A stretch of 64,000 nt of DNA from Alphaproteobacteria bacterium (GCA_024244705.1 JAAEOK010000077.1:62001-126000), one strand, 5' to 3'; numbered from the stretch's first letter, positions 27,765-37,935 are shown. Notes: generated by a model from the letters alone, not told the origin. Made by a program: numbers and translations.

Positions 27765-28453
27765 CCGGGGACGACGACGTGCGGGACGCGATTGACTGCG
27801 GTGTCAGCGCCGCCGGCTTGGTCGTGCTTGGCAGCCTCGCGGTCGGTCGGGCCGATTTCGCCGATATACGCTCCGGCACCCTGGTACTGATCGGCAATGC
27901 CGGCCCCGCCATGTGGCGCCATTTCTCCACCGACCGCCGCGACGAACCCGATCCGCTGAACGGCTGGTCGCGGCGTACCCTGGACGCGATCGCTCAAGGT
28001 CTGACGCCTGAATTTGGCCCGATGCGTGTGCTCTACCCCTTCGATGGCCCGCCCTATCACCCGTTTCAGGCCTGGGCGGTCCGCGCCGGCGCCGCATTTC
28101 CATCGCCGATCGGCCCGCTGATCCACCCCGTCTACGGTTTGTGGCATGCCTATCGCGGCGCTTTCCTGCTTGCCGAGCGGCCGCATACGCCGAGCCCGAA
28201 CCAGGCGCTCCACCCCTGCGAAAGCTGCGCCGAAAAGCCCTGCCTGACGACCTGCCCGGTCGATGCCTTCACCGCCGGCGGCTACGACGTCGCGGCCTGT
28301 GTCGGCCATATCTCGGGGGACAGCGGGGCCGAGTGCAGGGAACTCGGTTGCCGGGCGCGGCGCGCTTGCCCGATCGGCCGCGAATTCCATTACGGCGGTG
28401 AGCAGGCGGGCTTCCATATGGACGCATTTTTGGCCGCGCGCCGGGACCCTTAG
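27761..28453 (+). CDS. 4Fe-4S ferredoxin-type protein
   Basis: 230 residues. Cysteines [14 protein letters not shown] (C-x2-C-x4-C-x3-CP) and a second group [22 protein letters not shown] are consistent with two [4Fe-4S] clusters. The preceding 150 residues resemble the region before the clusters in QueG-like (epoxyqueuosine reductase) proteins, but the full QueG catalytic domain is not obvious, so I leave the reaction open. Start ATG overlaps the glycosyltransferase stop as ATGA. 61 bp upstream of dapF. Confidence 0.72.
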   Translation: MTGDDDVRDAIDCGVSAAGLVVLGSLAVGRADFADIRSGTLVLIGNAGPAMWRHFSTDRRDEPDPLNGWSRRTLDAIAQGLTPEFGPMRVLYPFDGPPYHPFQAWAVRAGAAFPSPIGPLIHPVYGLWHAYRGAFLLAERPHTPSPNQALHPCESCAEKPCLTTCPVDAFTAGGYDVAACVGHISGDSGAECRELGCRARRACPIGREFHYGGEQAGFHMDAFLAARRDP

Positions 28454-28514
28454 CGGCGGCGGCGAGAACGCGCGGGCATGGACATTTTCGGCCTGCGCAA
28501 CATATAAACTGCTC

Positions 28515-29351
28515 ATGGGCGACTATCCCTTCAAAAAGATGCACGGTCTGGGCAACGATTTCGTTGTCGTCGATATCCGCGCCGATCCCCTGGTCCTATC
28601 GCGCGACCGGGCACGGACGATTTGCGACCGCCGTCTCGGCGTCGGCTGCGACCAGTTGCTTGCCGTCGAACCGCCGGCCAACGGCCGGGCCGACGCGTTC
28701 ATGCGCATCTACAACGCCGACGGCAGCGAGGCCGGCGCCTGCGGCAACGGCACCCGGTGCGTGGCCGATCTGCTGATGGCAGAGACTGATAAGGACGCGA
28801 TTGCGATCGAAACCATTGCCGGCGTGCTGACCGCCGAGCGGTGCGGCGATGGCCGGGTCGCGGTCGACATGGGACCGGCAACGGCCGAGTGGCAGCTGAT
28901 CCCGTTGGCCCGAGCGATGGATACCGACCATCTCGACCTGACATGCGGACCGCTCAGCGACCCGGTCGCGGTCAATGTCGGCAATCCGCACGCGGTTTTC
29001 TTCGTCGATGACGCGGCGGCGGTGCCGCTCGAGACGTTGGGCCCCGAGCTGGAGACCGATCCGCTGTTCCCCGATCGCGCGAATATTGGCGTGGTGCAGG
29101 TTCTGGGGCCCGACCGGCTGCGGTTTCGGGTCTGGGAACGGGGCGCCGGGATCACTCGTGCCTGCGGTTCCGGCGCCTGCGCGGCCGTGGTCGCGGCGGC
29201 GCGGCGCCACCTCATCGCCGGTCGCCGAGCCACCGTGGTTCTCGATGGCGGCGCGCTCGACATCGATTGGCGCGAGGACGGTCACGTCATCATGACCGGC
29301 CCGGTCGCCACCAGCTACCATGGCCGGTTCGCCGCGGATCTCCTGCAATGA
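28515..29351 (+). CDS. dapF: diaminopimelate epimerase
   Basis: 278 residues. Converts LL- to meso-diaminopimelate for lysine and peptidoglycan. [15 protein letters not shown] is the start signature. The two catalytic cysteines are in [14 protein letters not shown] and [15 protein letters not shown], and [11 protein letters not shown] is also present. The ATG at 28515 gives the family length. The stop overlaps the mtaB start (ATGA). Confidence 0.97.
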   Translation: MGDYPFKKMHGLGNDFVVVDIRADPLVLSRDRARTICDRRLGVGCDQLLAVEPPANGRADAFMRIYNADGSEAGACGNGTRCVADLLMAETDKDAIAIETIAGVLTAERCGDGRVAVDMGPATAEWQLIPLARAMDTDHLDLTCGPLSDPVAVNVGNPHAVFFVDDAAAVPLETLGPELETDPLFPDRANIGVVQVLGPDRLRFRVWERGAGITRACGSGACAAVVAAARRHLIAGRRATVVLDGGALDIDWREDGHVIMTGPVATSYHGRFAADLLQ

Positions 29352-30589
29352 CCGCGCCACGCGTCATCACCTTCGGTTGCCGTCTCAACGCCTACGAATC
29401 GGAATTGATCGCCGGGTTGATCGGGGACAGCCCTTGCAACGATCTGGTCGTCGTCAACACCTGCGCGGTAACGGCGGAGGCCGAACGCCAAGCCCGCCAG
29501 ACGATTCGCCGCGCCTGGCGCGAAAACCCGGCGGCGCGGATCGTCGTGACCGGATGCGCCGCGCAGATTGACCCCCACGCCTATGCCGCCATGGCGGAAG
29601 TCGATCAGGTCCTGGGCAACGAAGAAAAGCTTCGCGCCGAGAGTTATCTCGCCGCCGACCGTGTCATCGTCGGCGACATCATGACCGTGCGCGACACCGC
29701 GGAGCATCTCGTCGAAGGCTTCCACGGCCGCAGCCGGGCCTTCGTCCAGGTCCAGCAGGGCTGCGATCACCGCTGCACGTTCTGCATTATTCCCTTCGGT
29801 CGCGGCAACAATCGCAGCGTCCCGGTCGGCCGCATCGTCACCGAGGCGCGCACGCTGGTGGCGGCGGGGTACCGGGAAATCGTGCTGACCGGCGTCGACA
29901 TCACCGGCTACGGAAGCGATCTGCCGGGCCGGCCGAGCCTGGGCCAGATGGCGCGGCGCCTGCTCAACCTGGTTCCGGAACTCGAACGCCTCCGGCTCAG
30001 CTCGCTGGATCCGGTCGAAATCGACGGCGACTTGTTCGCGCTGATCGCCGACGAGCCACGCCTGATGCCGCACCTGCATCTCAGCGTCCAGTCGGGCGAC
30101 GATCTGATTCTCAAGCGCATGAAGCGGCGTCACCTGCGGCGCGACGTGATCGATGTCTGCGACCGGGCGCGGCGGGTGCGGCCGGACGTGGTGTTCGGCG
30201 CCGACATCATTGCCGGCTTTCCGACCGAGACCGAGGCCATGTTCGAACGGACATTGGACCTCGTCGTGCGCTGCGATCTGACATACCTGCACGTCTTTCC
30301 CTATTCGGCGCGGCGCGGAACGCCGGCCGCCCGGATGCCGCAGGTGCCGATGGCGATCCGCAGGGAACGGGCCGCGCGGCTGCGGCGCCTCGGGGATGAA
30401 ACGCTTGGCCGTTTCCTCGACCGCCGCATCGGCGGCACGGCAACGGTCTTGGTCGAAAAACCGGATACCGGCCGCAGCGAGCATTTTGCCGTCGTGCAGT
30501 TCGACCGCCGGGCGATACCGGGGACGATCCGGTCGGTCCATATTTCCGGCGCGGAAAACGGCCACCTGGTGGGTACGCTCGCTGCATGA
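29348..30589 (+). CDS. mtaB: tRNA t6A37 methylthiotransferase (MiaB-like)
   Basis: 413 residues. Radical-SAM enzyme adding a methylthio group to t6A at position 37 of tRNA. The UPF0004 domain starts [19 protein letters not shown] with the first cluster cysteines (also [12 protein letters not shown] and [10 protein letters not shown]). The radical-SAM motif is [20 protein letters not shown], and [18 protein letters not shown] follows. The C-terminal end is short but TRAM-like. Coupled to dapF and ftsY by ATGA overlaps at both ends. Confidence 0.93.
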   Translation: MTAPRVITFGCRLNAYESELIAGLIGDSPCNDLVVVNTCAVTAEAERQARQTIRRAWRENPAARIVVTGCAAQIDPHAYAAMAEVDQVLGNEEKLRAESYLAADRVIVGDIMTVRDTAEHLVEGFHGRSRAFVQVQQGCDHRCTFCIIPFGRGNNRSVPVGRIVTEARTLVAAGYREIVLTGVDITGYGSDLPGRPSLGQMARRLLNLVPELERLRLSSLDPVEIDGDLFALIADEPRLMPHLHLSVQSGDDLILKRMKRRHLRRDVIDVCDRARRVRPDVVFGADIIAGFPTETEAMFERTLDLVVRCDLTYLHVFPYSARRGTPAARMPQVPMAIRRERAARLRRLGDETLGRFLDRRIGGTATVLVEKPDTGRSEHFAVVQFDRRAIPGTIRSVHISGAENGHLVGTLAA

Positions 30590-31557
30590 GCAGGGACGAA
30601 TCGCCACCGGAGGGGAGCTGGCTGGCCCGCCTCAAATCCGGCCTCAAACGATCGACCACCAAACTGAGCGACGGCATCGGGTCGGCTTTGACCGGCCGCC
30701 GGCTTGACGACGATGCTCTCGAATCGCTCGAGGAGGCTTTGATCAGCGCCGACATCGGGCCGGCCATGGCGGCCCGCCTTACCGCGTCGCTGGCCAAGCA
30801 ACGATTCGGGCGCGACATCACGCCGCGACAGGTCCGCGAGACCTTCGCCGGCGATATTGCCGCGCTTCTGGCCGACGTCTCCGTGCCGCTCGAATTCGAA
30901 GACAGCGATGGCCCGGTGGCCGTACTCGTGGTCGGGGTCAACGGATCCGGCAAGACAACGACCATCGGCAAGCTCGCCCATTGGTTGGATGGCCGCGGCA
31001 AGCGCGTCATGTTGTGCGCCGCCGATACCTTTCGTGCCGCCGCGATCGAGCAATTGCAGAGCTGGGGCGAGCGCAGCGGCGTACCGGTCGTCACCGGACG
31101 CCAAGGCGCCGACCCGGCCGGGCTGGCCTTCGACGCCCTCGAACGGGCGCGCCGGGAGAATATCGACGTGTTGCTGATCGACACCGCCGGCCGGCTTCAC
31201 AACAAGGCCGGGCTGATGGCCGAGCTCGAAAAGATCAGCCGCGTGATCAAGAAGCTTGACCCATCCGCGCCGCACCATTGCCTCTTGGTCCTCGATGCGA
31301 CGACGGGCCAGAACGCGTTGGCCCAGGTCGAGACCTTCCGCGAGGTGACGAACGTGACCGGTCTGATCGTTACGAAATTGGACGGCAGCGCGCGCGGCGG
31401 GATACTTGTCGCGCTCGCCGAACGGTTCGGCCTGCCGGTTCATGCGATCGGCGTCGGCGAAAGCGCGAAGGACCTGCGGCCTTTCGATGCGCACGAATTC
31501 GCCCACAATTTGCTCGACATCGAGCCCGGTGTCGATCCCGCGATCGCCTCGCGGTGA
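30586..31557 (+). CDS. ftsY: signal recognition particle receptor FtsY
   Basis: 323 residues; the membrane-associated SRP GTPase that docks Ffh (encoded at 25057). NG domain only, with a short N-terminal extension instead of the long acidic A domain. Seen: VGVNGSGKTTTIGKLAHWL, AADTFRAAAIEQLQSWGER, LLIDTAGRLHNKAGLMAELE and TKLDGSARGGILVALAERFG, and the end VGESAKDLRPFDAHEFAHNL. Start overlaps the mtaB stop. Confidence 0.97.
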   Translation: MSRDESPPEGSWLARLKSGLKRSTTKLSDGIGSALTGRRLDDDALESLEEALISADIGPAMAARLTASLAKQRFGRDITPRQVRETFAGDIAALLADVSVPLEFEDSDGPVAVLVVGVNGSGKTTTIGKLAHWLDGRGKRVMLCAADTFRAAAIEQLQSWGERSGVPVVTGRQGADPAGLAFDALERARRENIDVLLIDTAGRLHNKAGLMAELEKISRVIKKLDPSAPHHCLLVLDATTGQNALAQVETFREVTNVTGLIVTKLDGSARGGILVALAERFGLPVHAIGVGESAKDLRPFDAHEFAHNLLDIEPGVDPAIASR

Positions 31558-31563
31558 TCGCGC

Positions 31564-32490
31564 ATGCCCGGTTCGCCGACGCACCCAGCGGCACGGGACG
31601 GCACGGCCGCGCGGTACCGTATTTATGTGCAGCTCGACGGAAGACTGGGCAACCAGATGTTCCAATACGCCGCCGGCCGCGCCCTCGCCGACACGCGGAA
31701 CGCAGCGCTTGTTCTCGTCAGCCCAAACACCGGTAACGGGAAAAAGCCGGGCTGCGCGCTCGACCCGTTCGAGCTTGGCGACGTTGAACTCGTCGGCCCA
31801 CTGATTCCGGACGATCCGTGGCGACGCCGCATTCAGCGGATCACCGACAGATGGTTTCCCGCCCACAGCCGGCGCCTCGGGCTGCCGGTCATCCGGGAGG
31901 CCGATATCCGGTCGCCGGAACAATTTTTTGGCCTGTCCCGGAGCAGCTGTCTGGTCGGATTTTGGGAATCGCCGGGATATTTCGACCGCATCGCCGATCG
32001 CATCCGCGCCGACTTCGATCTCGGCCGTTTCGCCGCGGAAGCGCAAGCCGAGACCATGGCAACGATTTCGGCCCGACAGACGGTCGCCGTGCATGTTCGG
32101 CTCGGCGATCTCACCGACGCCAGCCGTCGCGACGGCAGTTTCGATTTCTGCCGGCGCGACTATTACGATCGCGCCCGTGCCCTGATCGACCGCTGCGGTG
32201 AAGATCTTCACTATCTGGTTTTCTCCGACGAGCCGGCCACCGCGCGCGCGATGCTTTCGGATTGGCGTAAATGCACGTTCGTCGAGGGAAACTCGCCCTA
32301 CCAGGACATGATGCTGATGAGTCGATGCCGGCATTTCATCATCGCCAACAGCACGTTCGGCTGGTGGGGAGCGTGGCTGGGCGCCGGCGGCGAATCGATG
32401 GTCGTCGCGCCGCGATTGTGGCTGTCGCTCAACCTGTATCGTGCCAATCATCCGAACGATCTCTATCCGGAGGATTGGATCGTCGTTTAG
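31564..32490 (+). CDS. GT11-family (alpha-1,2-fucosyltransferase-like) glycosyltransferase
   Basis: 308 residues. The GT11 family transfers fucose from GDP-fucose. QLDGRLGNQMFQYAAGRALA is the N-terminal donor-binding motif; VAVHVRLGDLTDASRRDGSF is the HxRxGD motif, and FSDEPATARAML, FVEGNSPYQDMMLMSRCRHF and IIANSTFGWWGAWLG complete the C-terminal block. It starts 6 bp after ftsY, so it probably shares that transcript. Acceptor unknown; likely surface polysaccharide. Confidence 0.86.
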   Translation: MPGSPTHPAARDGTAARYRIYVQLDGRLGNQMFQYAAGRALADTRNAALVLVSPNTGNGKKPGCALDPFELGDVELVGPLIPDDPWRRRIQRITDRWFPAHSRRLGLPVIREADIRSPEQFFGLSRSSCLVGFWESPGYFDRIADRIRADFDLGRFAAEAQAETMATISARQTVAVHVRLGDLTDASRRDGSFDFCRRDYYDRARALIDRCGEDLHYLVFSDEPATARAMLSDWRKCTFVEGNSPYQDMMLMSRCRHFIIANSTFGWWGAWLGAGGESMVVAPRLWLSLNLYRANHPNDLYPEDWIVV

Positions 32491-32571
32491 ACCTCGCGTC
32501 TTCCACAGCCGTCACGAGGGCCCTATGCTGGTCGCCGCGGAGAGGCATCACGGTTCCAAGATGTGTGACCG

Positions 32572-33495
32572 ATGACGGCGAACGGTGCGGCGCCCTCGAC
32601 GGCAGGGTCGGAGCGTCGACGTCATGTCTTTGCCAAGCTCGACGGACAGCTTGGCAACCAGATGCTGCAATACGCGGCCGGGCGGGCGCTCGCCGAGCAC
32701 CTCACCGCCGACCTCGTACTGGTTACCCGGCAGCGCGACCAGGAGGGGCAATTAACGACCCACCTGGCACCGTTCGAAATCGACGGCTTCGAATTGATCG
32801 GGCCGGAGTTGCCGCGCACCTGGACCGGCAAGAAATGGCGCCGCATCAAGGAGCGATGGCTGGATCGGGATGACCGCCGCATGGGCGTGCCCATCGTGCG
32901 GGACGACCGTCTCCGGTCGATCGATGATTTCTTCACCATCACCGATGATTGCTATTTGGCCGGTTACTGGCAGTCGCCGGGCTTTTTCGAGCCGATCGCC
33001 GACCGCATCCGCGCTGAATTCGACCTCCGCCGCTTCGACCAGCCGCAATTGCGCGGCACCCATTCGCTCATCGATCCGGCGCGCACGGTCGCGGTTCATG
33101 TCCGGCTCGGAGATTTTGTGGGGAAAGCCGAGCGCAGCGATTGGTTCGATTATTGCCGCCGCGACTATTTCGATCGCGCCCGCAAGCTCCTCGATCGATC
33201 GCTTCCGGAGAAACACTACCTGGTTTTTTCCGACGATCCGTCGGCGGCGCGACGAATGTTGGAAGGGTGGTCCGACTGCACCTTTGTCGAGGGCAACTCG
33301 GCAACCGAGGATATGTTCCTGATCTCCCGCTGTCGGCACATCGTTATCGCCAACAGCACGTTCAGCTGGTGGGCGGCGTGGCTCGGCGCCCGACCCGACT
33401 CGCTCGTTATCGCGCCCCGACTGTGGCTCGGCACGCTTGGCCGCGGGCCTCATCCGCTTCCCGATCCCTTCCCGAAGGACTGGATCGTCATCTGA
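32572..33495 (+). CDS. GT11-family glycosyltransferase, tandem paralogue
   Basis: 307 residues, a diverged duplicate of the preceding gene. The same blocks occur in the same places: KLDGQLGNQMLQYAAGRALA, VAVHVRLGDFVGKAERSDWF, YCRRDYFDRARKLLDRSLPE, FVEGNSATEDMFLISRCRHI and NSTFSWWAAWLGARP. The two are separated by 81 bp. Divergence in the middle third suggests different acceptor specificity rather than redundancy (inference). Confidence 0.86.
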   Translation: MTANGAAPSTAGSERRRHVFAKLDGQLGNQMLQYAAGRALAEHLTADLVLVTRQRDQEGQLTTHLAPFEIDGFELIGPELPRTWTGKKWRRIKERWLDRDDRRMGVPIVRDDRLRSIDDFFTITDDCYLAGYWQSPGFFEPIADRIRAEFDLRRFDQPQLRGTHSLIDPARTVAVHVRLGDFVGKAERSDWFDYCRRDYFDRARKLLDRSLPEKHYLVFSDDPSAARRMLEGWSDCTFVEGNSATEDMFLISRCRHIVIANSTFSWWAAWLGARPDSLVIAPRLWLGTLGRGPHPLPDPFPKDWIVI

Positions 33496-33644
33496 AAACA
33501 CGGCGCCAACGCGCGCGCTGCCGGCTGCCGGCGGGCCCGTGATTCCGCGATCATCGAATGGCCCGGGAGCTCCCCGGTTGATCTGGCGCAACGCCGCGGC
33601 ATCCGGCGGCTCATACCATGGCATTGGCATCGAAGGAGAATGCC

Positions 33645-34910
33645 GTGGGCGACTTGGAACTATACCAGCGCCTCATGGTCGCATTGGCGCTCGGCTTCCT
33701 GATCGGCTTCGAGAGGGGCTGGCATGCGCGTTCGGCGCCGGAAGGCGCGAGAATCGCCGGCGTCCGTACCTTCGCGATCACCGGTCTGCTCGGCGGGCTG
33801 TGCGGCCTACTGTCCTTGCAGCTCGGAGAAATCGTGTTGGCCGCCACCTTCATCGCCTATGCGGCGATACTGATCGCGGCCCGTTGGAGTCACGTCAGGC
33901 AAAGCGGCGACCAGGGCATAACCACCGTTGTCGCCGCGATGCTGACCTTTGTTCTCGGCGTGGTGGCGGTTCGGGGAGAGGTCGCGATCGCCGCCGCCGG
34001 CGCCGTCGCGGCGGCACTGCTGCTCGGCATCAAGCCGCCCTTGCATAAATGGCTGGAGCGCATCGAACGGGACGAAATGCTGGCGGTGTTGAAGCTGCTG
34101 GCGATGACCCTTGTATTGCTGCCGGTGCTGCCGGACCAGGGGTATGGACCCTGGCATGCGCTCAACCCCTACGAGCTGTGGCTGATGGTGATCCTCATCG
34201 CCGCGATCTCCTTCGTCGGCTATGCGGCGGTGCGAATCTTCGGCACCACCGGCGGCATGATCTTGGCCAGCGCGGCCGGGGGCCTGGTCTCCTCGACCGC
34301 GGTCACGCTGACGTTCGCGCGCCTGGCGCGGCGCAATCCCGAGGCCACGCCGTTGCTGTCCGCGTCGATCTTGATCGCCGGCGGAACGATGTTCCCCCGC
34401 ACACTGCTCGTAGTCTGGATTATCGCACCCTCGATGGCCGGCTACCTGGCGCTTCCACTCGGGTTGGCGGGTATTGGCGCGTTCGCCGCCGCGTACATGT
34501 TATGGCGGCAGCAAGCGAAGCATCCGGAGACGCCGGCGCTAAAGCTGCGCAATCCATTCGAGTTCATGACCGCGCTCCAGTTCGGTGCCTTGCTGGCCGC
34601 CATCATGCTGTTGTCTCGCGCGCTTCAGGCATGGTGGGGTGACGAAGGCATCTATGTTCTTGCCGGGGCCTCCGGACTCGGCGACGTCGATGCGATCAAC
34701 CTTTCTCTGTCCGGCATGGTGAAGGCCGCGGAACTCACTCCCGAAGTCGCGGCAACCGGGCTTCTCATAGCGGTTATCTCCAACACGCTGGTCAAAGGCG
34801 CGCTCGCAACGGTCCAGGGCACACGGCGCCTCGGCATTCGCGTGGCCGCGGGTCTTCTCGTGTCCGTCGCGGCGGGGGGCTTTGGTCTGCTGCTGATGGC
34901 GGCGCTTTAG
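33645..34910 (+). CDS. MgtC/SapB-type N-domain plus DUF4010 membrane protein
   Basis: 421 residues and about 12 transmembrane helices. The N-terminal third matches MgtC/SapB proteins (LALGFLIGFERGWHARSAPE; GVRTFAITGLLGGLCGLLS). The rest matches DUF4010 (GPWHALNPYELWLMVILIAA; GGLVSSTAVTLTFARLARRN; GLGDVDAINLSLS). I chose the GTG at 33645 because AAGGAG lies six bases upstream; the ATG at 33618 has no ribosome site. The molecular function of this family is unknown, and no Mg2+ riboswitch is apparent upstream. Confidence 0.82.
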   Translation: MGDLELYQRLMVALALGFLIGFERGWHARSAPEGARIAGVRTFAITGLLGGLCGLLSLQLGEIVLAATFIAYAAILIAARWSHVRQSGDQGITTVVAAMLTFVLGVVAVRGEVAIAAAGAVAAALLLGIKPPLHKWLERIERDEMLAVLKLLAMTLVLLPVLPDQGYGPWHALNPYELWLMVILIAAISFVGYAAVRIFGTTGGMILASAAGGLVSSTAVTLTFARLARRNPEATPLLSASILIAGGTMFPRTLLVVWIIAPSMAGYLALPLGLAGIGAFAAAYMLWRQQAKHPETPALKLRNPFEFMTALQFGALLAAIMLLSRALQAWWGDEGIYVLAGASGLGDVDAINLSLSGMVKAAELTPEVAATGLLIAVISNTLVKGALATVQGTRRLGIRVAAGLLVSVAAGGFGLLLMAAL

Positions 34911-34923
34911 CGCTAACCGCTGC

Positions 34924-35817
34924 TCACGCCAGTTTGGCGATCATGTCGACGAATTCCGCGACTGCGCGGCCGATCTCATGCGGCGAGTCTTCTTGGATGA
35001 AATGCTTGCCGGCAACCGTGATCTCGGTCTGGTTCGCCCAGCCACGGCAGATTTCCCGCTGCGGGCCGATCAGGATCGAGCCCGGCTCGGCATTGACGAA
35101 GAGTTTGGCAAACGGTGCCCCGGCCATGAAAGACTGATTGGCCGAAACCAGATCCGCCATCTCCGGCGGCTCGCCGTCGATCGGTATCTGCCGCGGCCAG
35201 GTTAGCGTCGGGCGGCGGCTCTCGCCCGGCTCGACGAATGGCGTGCGATAGACCGCCATCTCTTGTTCGGACAGATCGCGCAGCACACTGGCCGGCAGGA
35301 TTCGTTCGACGAATACGTTTTTCTCGAGCACGAGCTCCTCGCCGGCCGGCGACCGCATCGCCTGAAATATGCCGCGCGCCGCTTCCGGCCAGCCGTCCCA
35401 GGTCAAGGGGGTGACGATGGTTTCCATATAGGCCATGCCGCGTACCTGGGCCGGATTGCGGCGCGCCCAATACATGCCCAGCGCCCCGCCCCAGTCGTGA
35501 ACGACCAGGATAACGGGATCGGAGCCGACGACGTTCTCGAACCAGCCGTCGAGATACCGGGCATGATCGCGGAAGGCATAGCTGCCATCCGGGGCCCGGC
35601 CCGACCGGCCCATGCCGACGAGATCGGGGGCGAGACAGCGGGCGTGCGGCGCGACATGGGGAATCACGTTGCGCCACAGATAGGACGATGTCGGATTGCC
35701 GTGCAAGAAAACGACTGTGGGCGATTCCTGTCCGGTTTCGACATAGGAGATCTCGGAACCGGCGACGGCAACGGTGCGGCGCGGATGACCGTCCTCGGCG
35801 GATATGGTCGTGGTCAA
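34924..35817 (-). CDS. haloalkane dehalogenase-type alpha/beta hydrolase
   Basis: 297 residues. Predicted to hydrolyse carbon-halogen bonds. Features of the HLD-II (DhaA/LinB) subfamily are visible: oxyanion/halide residue Asn in FLHGNPTSSYLWRNVIPH, nucleophile Asp and halide-binding Trp in VVHDWGGALGMYWARR, acid Glu in GMAYMETIVTPLTW and base His in AGKHFIQEDSPHEIG. The start is a TTG at 35817, five bases after AAGGAG. Length agrees with the family (293-310). Substrate cannot be read from sequence. Confidence 0.87.
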   Translation of the reverse strand: MTTTISAEDGHPRRTVAVAGSEISYVETGQESPTVVFLHGNPTSSYLWRNVIPHVAPHARCLAPDLVGMGRSGRAPDGSYAFRDHARYLDGWFENVVGSDPVILVVHDWGGALGMYWARRNPAQVRGMAYMETIVTPLTWDGWPEAARGIFQAMRSPAGEELVLEKNVFVERILPASVLRDLSEQEMAVYRTPFVEPGESRRPTLTWPRQIPIDGEPPEMADLVSANQSFMAGAPFAKLFVNAEPGSILIGPQREICRGWANQTEITVAGKHFIQEDSPHEIGRAVAEFVDMIAKLA

Positions 35818-35952
35818 GAGGACTCCTTCTTTGTTCGCGATCCCATTCTTCGGTATCACCGGACGCCACGACCATACATCCCGACGATCCTGTTGACCAT
35901 TCGTGCGGTGCGGCGGATTGTCACGATTCCACAATATCCGTCTTGCCATCCC

Positions 35953-36795
35953 ATGCCCTTCGATCTCGCCGTCCTCGTCCTCATTGCAGCGGCCATGCAC
36001 GCGTCCTGGAATGCGTTGATCAAGGGCGGCCGCGATCCGCTCACGGTTCAGGTCATGATATTCGGCGTACCGGCCGTGATGGCGGTGCCGCTGATTCCAA
36101 TTCTCCCCCTCCCCGACCCCGCGAGTTGGCCGTTCCTGGCCGCATCGACGGTCATTCACGTCGCCTATTACATCTCCCTCGCCGCCGGATACCGGGTCGG
36201 TGATCTAAGCCTTGTCTATCCGATCGCGCGTGGAATCGCGCCGGTCCTGGTGACCGTGCTGGCGCTGGCCTTTGAGGGCGAAGTGCCGACTCCCATCCAA
36301 CTGGTCGGCGTCGCATTGGTTTCGCTTGGCATCATCAGCCTCGGCGCCCGTCGCGGCGGACCGCCGCGCCACCGCCACGCCATCTTCTTCGCCATCCTCA
36401 CCGGCATCTGCATTTCCGCCTACACCGTATCGGACGGCATGGGCGTCCGCCGCACGGCGATTCCCCTGAGCTATATCGCGTGGCTGTTCTTGTTGCAGGG
36501 CTTCCTGTTCGCCACCATAACGGTCGCCTGGCGTGGCCGCGCGGTGCTCGAATCGATGCGGCTGGAGTGGCGGCGCGGCGTGTTCGGCGGCGTCATTTCG
36601 GCATTGAGTTACACGATCGTAATCTGGGTCATGAGCCTCGGCGCGCTGGCCCCGATCTCCGCCCTGCGCGAGACCAGCGTCATCATCGCCGCGCTGCTCG
36701 GCACCACACTCCTCGGCGAGCCCTTCGGCCGGGCCAGGTTCGTTGCCGCGATCGTCGTCTGCGCCGGCGCGGCGCTTCTCAGTCTGGCGGGCTAG
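35953..36795 (+). CDS. EamA/DMT-family transporter
   Basis: 280 residues, about ten transmembrane helices arranged as two EamA repeats (about residues 3-135 and 145-278). LVLIAAAMHASWNALIKGG is the first helix; YPIARGIAPVLVTVLALAFE and SALRETSVIIAALLGTTLLG are the conserved ends of each repeat. Substrate unknown. It runs divergently from the dehalogenase gene and is followed after 33 bp by yciB. Confidence 0.85.
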   Translation: MPFDLAVLVLIAAAMHASWNALIKGGRDPLTVQVMIFGVPAVMAVPLIPILPLPDPASWPFLAASTVIHVAYYISLAAGYRVGDLSLVYPIARGIAPVLVTVLALAFEGEVPTPIQLVGVALVSLGIISLGARRGGPPRHRHAIFFAILTGICISAYTVSDGMGVRRTAIPLSYIAWLFLLQGFLFATITVAWRGRAVLESMRLEWRRGVFGGVISALSYTIVIWVMSLGALAPISALRETSVIIAALLGTTLLGEPFGRARFVAAIVVCAGAALLSLAG

Positions 36796-36828
36796 CGTAT
36801 CGGTGCGCTGGGCCCTATATAGGGCAGC

Positions 36829-37386
36829 ATGAATCCGGTGCTCAAGATCGCCGTCGAAGCAGGCCCATTGGTGGTGTTCTTCGCGGCCTACGCCTGGGGC
36901 GACATCTTCGTCGCCACAGCGGCCTTCATGATCGCGGTCATTGTCGCGCTGTCGGTGTCGTGGCTCGTCCATCGCCGCATACCGATGGTGCCCTTGTTTA
37001 CCGCGATCATCGTGATGGTCTTCGGTGGTCTGACCCTATGGTTCAACGACGAGACGTTCGTAAAGATGAAGCCGACGATCATCAATGCCGCCTTCGCGTT
37101 GGCGTTGTTGGCCGGGCTCATCTTCGACCGCCCGCTTCTCAAACCGTTGTTCGATTCGGTGTTCCAGGTCGACGACAAAGGGTGGCGGTTGCTGACCTGG
37201 CGCTGGGCCCTGTTCTTCGCTGCCATGGCGGTCCTCAACGAAATCGTCTGGCGAAGCTTTTCGACCGACGTCTGGGTCAGCGTCAAGGTGTTCGGCTACC
37301 TGCCACTGACCCTGATCTTCAGCGTCATGCAGATGCCGTTGATTCAGCGTCATGGCATCGCCGAGGAACCCGAGGCCGCAGACTAG
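36829..37386 (+). CDS. yciB: YciB/IspZ inner-membrane septation protein
   Basis: 185 residues, five or six transmembrane segments. EAGPLVVFFAAYAWGDIFVA, IPMVPLFTAIIVMVFGGLTL, NDETFVKMKPTIINAAFALAL and RWALFFAAMAVLNEIVWRSF are the family's conserved blocks. YciB (septation protein A, formerly IspZ) is involved in cell envelope and division in other bacteria. Its stop touches the end of the convergent NUDIX gene. Confidence 0.92.
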   Translation: MNPVLKIAVEAGPLVVFFAAYAWGDIFVATAAFMIAVIVALSVSWLVHRRIPMVPLFTAIIVMVFGGLTLWFNDETFVKMKPTIINAAFALALLAGLIFDRPLLKPLFDSVFQVDDKGWRLLTWRWALFFAAMAVLNEIVWRSFSTDVWVSVKVFGYLPLTLIFSVMQMPLIQRHGIAEEPEAAD

Positions 37387-37935
37387 TCAATCCTGGGCCA
37401 TCGTCATCGCCTGTCCCGCCGGATTGCGATGCGGCGCGAAGTCGGTTTTGCCCCGCGTATCGGCGAAGTGATTGAGCGCCCATGTGACGCTGGGAAAGGC
37501 GAGTTCGTCCCACGGAATTTGTTCCCATGAAAACAGGGCGACCTCCTGGTTTTCTGGCCCGGCGGAAATATCCGGCGACAGTAGACGGGCGCGAAAGAAG
37601 AGCTGGATCTGACTGATGTGCGGAATATCGTAGAGCGCGATCAGCGCATCGATCTCGATACGCGCACGGGCCTCCTCCCACGCCTCGCGCTTCGCGCCGT
37701 CGGAAGAACTCTCATTAACCTCCAAATAGCCGGCCGGCAGCGTCCACTTGCCGATGCCAGGGGCGATCGCCCGCCGGCAGAGAAGGATTCGATCCTCCCA
37801 CTCGACAACCGCGCCGGTAACGATCTTGGGGTTCTCATAGTGGATGAAGCCGCAATCGGGGCAGGTTAGCCGCTCCCGCTCGTCCCCCTCGGGAACGGTC
37901 AAGACGGTCGGCCCGGAAGGTTTTTGGCCTTTCAT
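37387..37935 (-). CDS. NUDIX hydrolase with N-terminal zinc ribbon
   Basis: 182 residues from the ATG at 37935 (GGGGA upstream); an in-frame start at 38031 would add a low-complexity leader. The N-terminus has one CPDCG pair of a zinc ribbon. The Nudix box is GYLEVNESSSDGAKREAWEE, close to the G-x5-E-x7-RE-x2-EE consensus. IVTGAVVEWEDRILLCRRAI precedes it. Likely cleaves a nucleoside diphosphate-linked metabolite such as NADH or ADP-ribose; the substrate is undetermined. Confidence 0.85.
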   Translation of the reverse strand: MKGQKPSGPTVLTVPEGDERERLTCPDCGFIHYENPKIVTGAVVEWEDRILLCRRAIAPGIGKWTLPAGYLEVNESSSDGAKREAWEEARARIEIDALIALYDIPHISQIQLFFRARLLSPDISAGPENQEVALFSWEQIPWDELAFPSVTWALNHFADTRGKTDFAPHRNPAGQAMTMAQD

